DNA from: Hyphomonadaceae bacterium | Lineage (GTDB): Bacteria; Pseudomonadota; Alphaproteobacteria; Caulobacterales; Aquidulcibacteraceae | Direction of reading: 5' to 3' | Length of the DNA: 64,000 bases | Assembly: GCA_019753105.1 (NCBI GenBank) | Contig: JAIELJ010000005.1 | Span: 1 to 64,000, forward strand | In this document: positions 56,633 to 64,000 of the stretch, piece after piece | How the letters are laid out: every line of letters begins with the position of its first letter | How positions within the stretch are numbered: the stretch's first letter is position 1 | Program-made: the position numbers and the translations under genes | The notes under the pieces: generated by a model | Told to the model about the DNA's origin: nothing | Database searches by the model: none | What the model saw: the letters and a program-made list of their open reading frames with translations, nothing else

Positions 56633-58858
56633 TCAGCTCCCGCCGAATACCCCGAGCGAGCGCAGACCAATCCGGATCTGTATCCCCTCGTCAGGGCCGA
56701 TCGTGCCCCGCTGCGTTTCCGTGCGGGTGTAGGCAATCTCAAGGAAGGTGCAATCGTCCTCGTAAATTGCCCGGATTTCCTGACGCAGATTTATGTCTGA
56801 ATCTAGGTCGCGAGTGAGGCCAGCCTGCATTCGCCAGCCACGCGCAAGGTCAATACCGACACGGCCGGTCAGTTGTTCGGTCGGGGCGTCGGGCGGGGCA
56901 ATCGATTCGTCGATATTGAAGTAGCGGCCGGTAACGCTGAAGCGGCCGACGGCAGCACGGACGCCGAGATCGATGCGCTGCATCTCCAACGTGTCGTCCG
57001 CCAGCCGGAACCGGGCCGACGCGCCGAGATTGGAACCCAGGTCCACCTGCGCTGCGCCGACCCAATCAGAGGTCTCGCCGCCGAGATTATTGGTTTCGGT
57101 AAAGCCGTCGGCCTGCTCTTCGCGCCAGCGGCGGCCGAACATGAGCGATGCGCTCTCGCCGCTACGGGCGCGGGCGGTTGCACGCAGGCCCGCACTCACG
57201 CGCGCGCCGGGCTCCCAAATATCGTAGTTGGGCGCAGCGTTGGGCCGGAACAAATTGGAATCGTCGAGCTCAAACGAGAGGCTGTCCTCGTTGCGGATGC
57301 GCGGGTCCTCGGCGTCCTGGCTGGCCCACGCCGCCATAACGACCGGCTCGACCACGAGATCAAAACGCTCACCCGGCCTCATGAAGGGCCAGCTGATTTC
57401 CGTTCCAGCCATGCCGAGGCCGCGGGAGAAGGTCTCGTAGTCTTCGTCGGCCGTCTCGACGTGGAAGACGTCGCCGCGTGCTTGCGCAAACGGGCTAACC
57501 ACCACGCCAGGGCCGAAGATCATGTCGCGGCGCCACGTGGCGCCGAGTGAGAAGCGTGCGTTGCTGCCTTGGAAGTCGGGCAGGTCGAGCGTGTCTTCGT
57601 TCTCGCGCACGAGCGCTACAGTGTTGCTTGCGACGCGCAGCTGCCCGCCAATGCCGGGCACGTGGAAGATGTGGTCCGTTTGCAGATACGGCAGAATAAG
57701 CGGCAGCAGTTCGGAGTTATCGGTTTCACGCAAGCCCTGCACGCTCGCGAACGCGACCGAAGCATATGAGTTTGGCGTTTGGCCGATGCCGAACAATTGA
57801 GAGATCAGCCGCGTGTCCTGGCCGATATAGGGACCACGGCGTTCAGCGGCGCCGTCCAGGTCGTAACGGCGCAAATACTGGTCGTCATAGGCGTTCTCGA
57901 CGCCAAAACCCCAGTTCCAGTCATTGTTGATGCGGAAGAGGCCTTCGGCAAAAACGCTATGGCGAAATTGCTCATCGCCGAGACGGTCGCCGTCGCCGTC
58001 GAACAATTCTTCCTGTGTGAACGTCGTGTCGATCTCGAGCATGCCCGACCAGAAACGGCGGCGATATTCGAGACCAACGAGCGGATTGACGTTGCCATGG
58101 ACGCGCAGTGATGCGGTCAGATCCGAATAGGGCGAGATCGCCCAGAAATAGGGCTGGCCGTAGAATGAACCGAGGCGCCGGTTGCGGCCGATTTCCGGCG
58201 GCAGGAAACCGGAAGCGCGTTCGATCGAAGGATCGGGGTGCGCGATATACGGCAGATAAAGCACCGGCACGCCGGCCACTTCGAGCACGGCGCCCTGATA
58301 CGAGATCGTACGGCTCTCGCGATCCTGAATCGCACGGCGCGCGCGCAAGCTCCATGTCGGCGGGCGATCGCCGGTCGTGCAGATCGGGCAGCTTGTGTAG
58401 ATGACGTTGCGAAGTTCGCTCTCGCCTTCGCCGTGACGAAGTGCTGCGCGCGCTGCGAGCGTTCCGCTTTGGCCAAGACGCGCACGCAACTCGGTCGCGG
58501 CGCCGACATTCATCGCCTCGTCGGCTTCGACTTCGTTGGCGTAGGTGACGGAGCCGTCTTCGAGCGCAATCTCGACATTGCCGATGGCCCGGATCGTGCC
58601 GCTGTTCAGATCGTAGACGAGGCGATCGGCGCGCAGCGTACGGCCCTGATAGCGGACGTTGACGTTGCCTTGCGCGGTGATGGTGCGCGCGTTCTGATCA
58701 TCGATCAGTTCGTCGGCCTCTAGGAGGACGCGATCGGTCTCTTCCTCAGCCGAGGCGGCGACGGGTTGCGTCGTCTGCGCCATCGCGGTCGGACTGACCG
58801 TAACGGCAAGCGCAGCCGCAAGCGCGGCCCACCCTAGCGGCTCCCCCGAACGGCGCAT
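56633..58858 (-). CDS. lptD: LPS-assembly protein LptD
   Basis: 741 aa; OstA-like NARTITAQGNVNVRYQGRTLRADRLVYD, CPICTTGDRPPTWSLRARRAIQDRESRTISYQGAVLEVAGVPVLYLPYIAHPDPSIERASGFLPP. Confidence 0.96.
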   Translation of the reverse strand: MRRSGEPLGWAALAAALAVTVSPTAMAQTTQPVAASAEEETDRVLLEADELIDDQNARTITAQGNVNVRYQGRTLRADRLVYDLNSGTIRAIGNVEIALEDGSVTYANEVEADEAMNVGAATELRARLGQSGTLAARAALRHGEGESELRNVIYTSCPICTTGDRPPTWSLRARRAIQDRESRTISYQGAVLEVAGVPVLYLPYIAHPDPSIERASGFLPPEIGRNRRLGSFYGQPYFWAISPYSDLTASLRVHGNVNPLVGLEYRRRFWSGMLEIDTTFTQEELFDGDGDRLGDEQFRHSVFAEGLFRINNDWNWGFGVENAYDDQYLRRYDLDGAAERRGPYIGQDTRLISQLFGIGQTPNSYASVAFASVQGLRETDNSELLPLILPYLQTDHIFHVPGIGGQLRVASNTVALVRENEDTLDLPDFQGSNARFSLGATWRRDMIFGPGVVVSPFAQARGDVFHVETADEDYETFSRGLGMAGTEISWPFMRPGERFDLVVEPVVMAAWASQDAEDPRIRNEDSLSFELDDSNLFRPNAAPNYDIWEPGARVSAGLRATARARSGESASLMFGRRWREEQADGFTETNNLGGETSDWVGAAQVDLGSNLGASARFRLADDTLEMQRIDLGVRAAVGRFSVTGRYFNIDESIAPPDAPTEQLTGRVGIDLARGWRMQAGLTRDLDSDINLRQEIRAIYEDDCTFLEIAYTRTETQRGTIGPDEGIQIRIGLRSLGVFGGS

Positions 58859-58962
58859 TCAATCCCTCTGATCGACTCCCCGAAAGCTACCTAACCGCCT
58901 GAAGCGTAAGGCGTCCAGCGCCGGAAACCGTATGGGGCAATCCATTCGTCAGGTGTGTCTCC

Positions 58963-60063
58963 TCAGCCGTCTTCCATGAAGGCGACGATGGCGAGGGCGA
59001 TGAACATCCCGGCAAAGGGCGCGCTCCAGGCCGCGACCGCCGCCGGGACCGATTGGGTCATGGCGAAGGCGCCTGCCAGCTGGCCGTAGAAGAAGAGGAA
59101 TAAGCCCACACCCACCCCGGCTGTCCCCCAGCGGGCGAGGTTCCCGAGCCGTTGAAGTTGTAGCGAAAACGCCGCGCCCAGGCCCGCCATAGCGGCCAGC
59201 AGCAATGGGTAGGCCAGGAGAGCCTGCCATTTGAGTTCGTAGCGGGTCGGCGCAAAGCCCGCCTGACGCGCCTCGTGGATAAAGCCCGGGAGTTCCCAGA
59301 ACGAGAGCGACGCCGGCGCCACGAACCGATCGATCATTTCGGTTGCGTCGAGGGTTGTGGGGATAGCGAGGTTGGCGTGGCGTATCGGGCGCCCGCCAGG
59401 CGTCGCCTCGACGAGGTTGGTCAGCTGCCAGAACCCAGGCCGGAGAACTGCCGTCTCGGCAAAGATGCGGCGCGTGAAGCGCAGGGCGTCCTGACGCTCC
59501 TCGAAGAACATGAAGGTCGCGCCCTGGAGCGTGGCGCCGGAGGAATCGACGCCGTTGGCGTGAATGACAACTTGGCCGTCGGGGTCCCCCTGGCGGATCC
59601 AGATGCCAGCGCTGCCAGCACCGGATTGAGCCGTGGAGTATTCCCCGGCGCGCTCGTTCTCGAACGACCGATAGAAGTACGCGCCGACTGGGTTCAGCAC
59701 AGTGATCGTGAATAGGCCAACCAGCACGCCGACTAATGCGGCCGGCGCAAGAAAGCGCCACGCCGAGACGCCCGAGGCGCGCATTGCTACAAGTTCGCTC
59801 GATCGGTTCAGTCCGATGATCGCCATCATCACGCCCGCGAGCACGATGAACGGCAGCGTCTGCTCGACCAGCATCGGTGTTTTGAGCAGCGTGAGCCGGA
59901 GCGCCTCCAAGATCGAAAGCTCGGCGCGTGCGCCTACCGTGCGCATCTGCTCCACAAGATCGATTAGCAGGATTGAACTCAAAACCGCGAGCAATGCGAT
60001 CAGAATGCCGACGACGACGCGCGCGATGACGTAGCGCCCGAGGCGGGAGAACATGAAACCCAT
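58963..60063 (-). CDS. lptG: LPS export ABC transporter permease LptG
   Basis: MGFMFSRLGRYVIARVVVGILIALLAVLSSILLIDLVEQMR; TPMLVEQTLPFIVLAGVMMAIIGLNRSSELVAMRASGVSAWRFL. Confidence 0.95.
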   Translation of the reverse strand: MGFMFSRLGRYVIARVVVGILIALLAVLSSILLIDLVEQMRTVGARAELSILEALRLTLLKTPMLVEQTLPFIVLAGVMMAIIGLNRSSELVAMRASGVSAWRFLAPAALVGVLVGLFTITVLNPVGAYFYRSFENERAGEYSTAQSGAGSAGIWIRQGDPDGQVVIHANGVDSSGATLQGATFMFFEERQDALRFTRRIFAETAVLRPGFWQLTNLVEATPGGRPIRHANLAIPTTLDATEMIDRFVAPASLSFWELPGFIHEARQAGFAPTRYELKWQALLAYPLLLAAMAGLGAAFSLQLQRLGNLARWGTAGVGVGLFLFFYGQLAGAFAMTQSVPAAVAAWSAPFAGMFIALAIVAFMEDG

Positions 60064-60067
60064 GATC

Positions 60068-61192
60068 TCAGGCCTCCGCCAACACTGAAGGGCCCATCGA
60101 CACGCGTTTGCGCCGCGACCGCCTGCCGGCAAGCAACACGCTACAGATCAGGATGACGACAAGCGGTAGCGCAATCTGCACCGGATTGAGCGCAGGCTCG
60201 TCCTGCGCCGCAGATTGCAACGCGATCGGCACCACGCGCACCAGCAAAGCGATGCCGCCCGCCACCATGATGCGCCGGCCGTACCCGCGGCGGTTAAAAT
60301 CGCCGCCAAGCACGCCAACAAGTGCGATCATCGCGAGCGCTATGCTGAGCAAAGGCGACGCGATGCGTGACACCGCCTCCGCCTGGAAATCCTGCGAATT
60401 TTGAATGTCGTAGTGGGCTGTCCAATCCGGCAGCAAGAGCTGATGAAGCGTGCGGTCCGATTGCTTCAGGAAGAAATATCCCGACTCTTCAATGTCGCCA
60501 TCGAGCTGCAGAACGTAACGGTCGAAATCGAGCACATCGACGGTGCCGTCTTCGATCTGACGCTGGATCTGGCCGTCACGCATGACGATCGCGGGACGGC
60601 CCTCGATGGTTTGGATGGCGCCGGCGCGGGCTGTGTAGGTGATCGGAAATTGTGGCCGCGCGTCGTTGATCAGGAGATCGCGCAATTCGCCGCCGCCGCC
60701 GCGCTCGCGGGCGTAGAGCGTCAAATCTTCGCTCGGGAATGTAAACGCGCCTTCTTCGATCAAGCTTGAGGCGATGTCGGTACGCAGCGCGAAGAATGTC
60801 TCGCGCCTCTCCTCGAACGCCCAGGGTTGGATGATGACGTTGATTGTCAGGTGCACGAGCGCCGCGAGCGTGGCGAGTTGCACGATCGGGCGCGCGATGT
60901 GCTGGCGCGATACGCCTGAGCCATAGAGAACGGCGATTTCGCTCTCCGACTGCATGCGGTTCAGCGCGTACACGACAGCGACAAACATCGCGATCGGCAG
61001 CACGAGTGAAATCAGCTGCGGCAACGCCAGGATCGTCACCCAGGCAAAGGCGAAGCCGGCGCGGCGATTGGTGATGATGATGTCGAGCTGATTGAGGCCC
61101 TGGGTCAGGATCGCAATGGCTGCGAGCGCCCCCAGGATCGCCAGGAGCGGGCCCAGCACCTGCCGGAACACGTAGGCCGAAATAGTGTTCAT
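60068..61192 (-). CDS. lptF: LPS export ABC transporter permease LptF
   Basis: 374 aa; ISAYVFRQVLGPLLAILGALAAIAILTQ; LNRMQSESEIAVLYGSGVSRQHIARP. Confidence 0.95.
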   Translation of the reverse strand: MNTISAYVFRQVLGPLLAILGALAAIAILTQGLNQLDIIITNRRAGFAFAWVTILALPQLISLVLPIAMFVAVVYALNRMQSESEIAVLYGSGVSRQHIARPIVQLATLAALVHLTINVIIQPWAFEERRETFFALRTDIASSLIEEGAFTFPSEDLTLYARERGGGGELRDLLINDARPQFPITYTARAGAIQTIEGRPAIVMRDGQIQRQIEDGTVDVLDFDRYVLQLDGDIEESGYFFLKQSDRTLHQLLLPDWTAHYDIQNSQDFQAEAVSRIASPLLSIALAMIALVGVLGGDFNRRGYGRRIMVAGGIALLVRVVPIALQSAAQDEPALNPVQIALPLVVILICSVLLAGRRSRRKRVSMGPSVLAEA

Positions 61193-61356
61193 CGCGTCCC
61201 TTTGCTGGCGGCGGCTGTCGCGTCCGATGCCCTAACCGCCGCACTCAGCTTTTCAATTCGTTCGGGCATGGCTACCACAGCGCCTGACCAAGGTTGAAGC
61301 GGGCTTTGCCCGTTGGTTCAGCCCATTCTCCCAGAGGGCCAAGCCCAGAGGAATCT

Positions 61357-62850
61357 ATGGACATTCGATTTGTGACCGCCGGCAGCGGCGACGTTGTGGC
61401 GGTTATGGCGACGGAAGGCGGCGAGTTATTGGAGGCCGGCAAGGCGCTGGACGGCGCAGCCGGCGGGCGCATCGCCAAGGCCGTGAAGGCCGCTAATTTC
61501 AAGGGCGGCGCGGGCCAGGTGGTCGATGTGTTGGCGCCGGAAGGTCTGGATTTCGCCCGCGTGCTGGTGATCGGGCTCGGCAAGGCCGAGGCGGCTGACG
61601 GGATGGCAGTCGAGCGCTGGGCCGGCCACGCCGTGAAGCGGGTGCTGACCTCGGGCGCTGAGAAACTCGTTTTGCAACCGGACGCATTGCCGGGGGTCTC
61701 GAAAGCCGAAGCCGGTTCGCACGCCGCCATGGGTGCTCGGCTCTCCTCTTATCGCTTTGACGCCTATCGCACCAAGCTGAAGCCCGAGCAGCAACCGACG
61801 CTGGCCATTGTCGAGATCGCGATGGACGGCACCGCCGCCGCCAAGGCACGCGCGGAAAAGGACTCCGCCATCGTCGAGGGTGTCTTCTTCGCACGCGATC
61901 TCGTCAGCGAGCCGCCGAACGTTCTCTATCCCGAGAGCTTCGCCGAACGCCTGCGCGATCTCGAAACACTCGGCGTGCAAGTCGACGTGCTCGACACCGC
62001 CACAATGGAGCGTCTCGGAATGGGCGCGCTTCTGGGCGTCGCTCAAGGCAGCGCACGCCCGGGCCGTCTCGTCACGATGGTGTGGAACGGCTCAAGCGAC
62101 AAAAAGGGCAAGCCCGTCGCTCTCGTCGGCAAAGGCGTCACGTTCGATACGGGCGGCATTTCGCTGAAGCCGGGCGCAGGCATGGACGAAATGAAGGGCG
62201 ACATGGGCGGCGCCGCCGCTGTCGCTGGCGCGATGAAGGCAATCGCGCTGCGGAAGGCAAAGGCCAATGTCGTCGGCGTTGTGGCGCTGGTGGAGAATAT
62301 GCCGGGCGCCAACGCACAGCGCCCTGGCGATATCGTCACGACGATGTCCGGCCAAACCATCGAAGTGTTGAACACCGACGCTGAAGGCCGTCTCATCCTG
62401 GCCGATGCGGTTTGGTACGCGCAGGATAAGTACGATCCGAGCGCGGTCATCGATCTTGCGACACTTACGGGCGCAGTGATCGTAGCACTCGGCAACGAGC
62501 ACGCTGGCCTCTTCTCCAACGATGAAGATTTGGCGCAGGCGATTACGTCCGCAGCGACCGCCGAAGGCGAGCCCGTTTGGCGCCTGCCGCTCAATGCCGC
62601 CTATGACAAGCTGATCGACACGCCGAACGCCGACATGAAGAACATCGCCGGCAAGCCGGTTGCTGGTTCGATCGTCGGCGCACAGTTCGTGAAGCGTTTT
62701 GTCAAAGACGGCACACCGTGGGCACACCTCGATATCGCCGGCACCGCCTGGAAGTCCGGCCCGTACGAAGATCCGCTCTCGCCTGCTTGGGCGACTGGCT
62801 ATGGCGTGCGCTTGCTCAACAGGCTGATCGCTAATCGCTACGAGGATTGA
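61357..62850 (+). CDS. pepA: Leucyl aminopeptidase
   Basis: LVGKGVTFDTGGISLKPGAGMDEMKGDMGGAAAVAGAM, NTDAEGRLILADAV. Confidence 0.97.
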   Translation: MDIRFVTAGSGDVVAVMATEGGELLEAGKALDGAAGGRIAKAVKAANFKGGAGQVVDVLAPEGLDFARVLVIGLGKAEAADGMAVERWAGHAVKRVLTSGAEKLVLQPDALPGVSKAEAGSHAAMGARLSSYRFDAYRTKLKPEQQPTLAIVEIAMDGTAAAKARAEKDSAIVEGVFFARDLVSEPPNVLYPESFAERLRDLETLGVQVDVLDTATMERLGMGALLGVAQGSARPGRLVTMVWNGSSDKKGKPVALVGKGVTFDTGGISLKPGAGMDEMKGDMGGAAAVAGAMKAIALRKAKANVVGVVALVENMPGANAQRPGDIVTTMSGQTIEVLNTDAEGRLILADAVWYAQDKYDPSAVIDLATLTGAVIVALGNEHAGLFSNDEDLAQAITSAATAEGEPVWRLPLNAAYDKLIDTPNADMKNIAGKPVAGSIVGAQFVKRFVKDGTPWAHLDIAGTAWKSGPYEDPLSPAWATGYGVRLLNRLIANRYED

Positions 62851-63074
62851 TGACAGAACCCGCGCCACCCCAAGACCGTTTCTGGGTCTCACTCGTGAAT
62901 TTGCTTCTGGCGCTCGCGGTGATCTGGGGTGGAGCAGCGTTGATCATGAGCGCGCCGATGGGGGCGAATGACTGGGTCGGCATAGGCCCGCTCTTCATTG
63001 TCCCGGGCGTCTTTCTTCTGTTTATCGGCGTGGTGTTGGTCGTCACTATGCTTAGTCGAAAAAGCCAGGACTAG
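62850..63074 (+). CDS. Small two-TM membrane protein between pepA and holC
   Basis: 74 aa; ATGA overlap with pepA stop; LLLALAVIWGGAALIM and FIVPGVFLLFIGVVLVVTML. Confidence 0.72.
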   Translation: MTEPAPPQDRFWVSLVNLLLALAVIWGGAALIMSAPMGANDWVGIGPLFIVPGVFLLFIGVVLVVTMLSRKSQD

Positions 63075-63078
63075 GCCG

Positions 63079-63534
63079 ATGGCTGAACTCTGGTTCTACC
63101 ATCTTGAGCGCAGCGACCTTGAACGTGCGCTGCCGCCCTTGTTGGAGAAGTGTCTGCAGCGCGGTTGGCGGGCGCTTGTGCGCGGCGGTTTGTCGGAGCG
63201 GCTGGACTCTCTCGATGCGACGCTGTGGAGCTACAAGGACGAGAGCTTCTTGCCGCACGCTGTCGATGGCGGCGCAGGTGTTGATCCCTCGCGCCAGCCC
63301 ATTTTGCTGACGGGCAAAGGCGGCAACCCAAACGGTGCGCAAGTGCTCTTTCTGATCGATGGCGCCGAACCCGGAGACATTAGCGGCTTTGAGCGCGCTT
63401 GCCTCGTCTTCGACGGGCGCGACGAAGCTGCCTTGGTTTCGGCCCGTTCGCGCTGGAAAGAGGCCAAAGAGAGCGGCATTGTCGCGACTTACTGGTTCGA
63501 AAGCGGAGATGGGAAGTGGGAGAAAAAGGGCTGA
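63079..63534 (+). CDS. holC: DNA polymerase III subunit chi
   Basis: MAELWFYHLERSDLERALPPLLEKCLQRGWRALVRGGLSERLDSLDATLWSYKDESFLPH. Confidence 0.94.
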   Translation: MAELWFYHLERSDLERALPPLLEKCLQRGWRALVRGGLSERLDSLDATLWSYKDESFLPHAVDGGAGVDPSRQPILLTGKGGNPNGAQVLFLIDGAEPGDISGFERACLVFDGRDEAALVSARSRWKEAKESGIVATYWFESGDGKWEKKG

Positions 63535-63845
63535 TCCGGGCGCTCGCGGGCGTTGCGCTTTTAGCGCTGGCCGCGTGCGCGTCACCGGCGCCGACCAATC
63601 GCGATCTTGAGCGTTTGGGCCGCAACTATGAGGATTCCGGCGTCAGCCCGCTCGCCGATCGCGGCGCAAGCTGCGGCGCCAACCAACATACGGCGCGGAT
63701 CGGCACTGCGATCGCCGATTGGACCCCGCCTGCGGGGGCGCGCGTTATCCGCCCAGGAACGCCGGTCACACGCGATTTCCGCCGTGAGCGGTTGAACGTC
63801 ATCGTCGACGCCGAAGGGCGTATTACTTCGTTGGAGTGTTACTAA
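63516..63845 (+). CDS. I78-family peptidase inhibitor-like lipoprotein
   Basis: GTG start; lipobox ALAACASP; CGANQHTARIGTAIADWTPPAGARVIRPGTPVTRDFRRERLNVIVDAEGRITSLECY fits I78 domain. Confidence 0.82.
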   Translation: MGEKGLIRALAGVALLALAACASPAPTNRDLERLGRNYEDSGVSPLADRGASCGANQHTARIGTAIADWTPPAGARVIRPGTPVTRDFRRERLNVIVDAEGRITSLECY

Positions 63846-64000
63846 TGATCCGCGCCTCTTTGTTTGCATTCGCCCTGCTGGCCGCCGCTTGTACGCCGCC
63901 GGCTGAAACGCCGCCGGAGCAACCCGTGGCCGAAGAACCGACCGCGCTGCCGCAAACCGCCGCTGAAGCGACCGCGCAAGATACGTGCGGCGCAGCCCAG
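63845..64000 (+). CDS. Second I78-like lipoprotein, 3' truncated by window edge
   Basis: ATG overlapping previous stop; MIRASLFAFALLAAACTPPAETPPEQPVAEEPTALPQTAAEATAQDTCGAAQ..., CGAAQ is the usual I78 domain start. Confidence 0.68.
   Translation, partial: MIRASLFAFALLAAACTPPAETPPEQPVAEEPTALPQTAAEATAQDTCGAAQ

Overview
The window is 64 kb of GC-rich chromosome. Gene content and order suggest an alphaproteobacterium of the Caulobacterales/Hyphomonadaceae type (inference). It is almost entirely housekeeping: an arginine succinyltransferase (AST) operon, hspQ, ppx/gppA-rlmE, guaB, guaA, panB, yfgM-bamB-der, purF-cvpA, radA, an MlaE/MlaF-like ABC pair, alr-dnaB, rpsF-rpsR-rplI, fabD-fabG-acpP-fabF-mltG-yicC-gmk, rsmA-pdxA-surA-lptD, lptG-lptF and pepA-holC. 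I see no rRNA, tRNA, CRISPR array, prophage or intact transposon. The most interesting accessory signals are: (1) a radical-SAM (CxxxCxxC + HhH) / UdgX-type uracil-DNA glycosylase operon with an alphaproteobacterial LexA-type box (GAAC-N7-GAAC) 2 nt before its start codon, possibly continuing into a TMEM175-like channel, a lipoprotein and glutathione peroxidase; (2) two tandem copies of a three-gene module (small membrane protein, ECF sigma factor, small membrane putative anti-sigma); (3) an ArsR/GST/SRPBCC/DHFR-like/hydrolase operon with a perfect 10+6+10 dyad abutting the ArsR start codon; (4) several structured leaders (rpsF leader, alternative hairpins before the AST operon, a terminator-like hairpin sequestering the Shine-Dalgarno of a small lipoprotein); (5) tandem I78-type inhibitor lipoproteins at the right edge. 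All calls come from reading the sequence and ORF track; no searches or folding programs were run.
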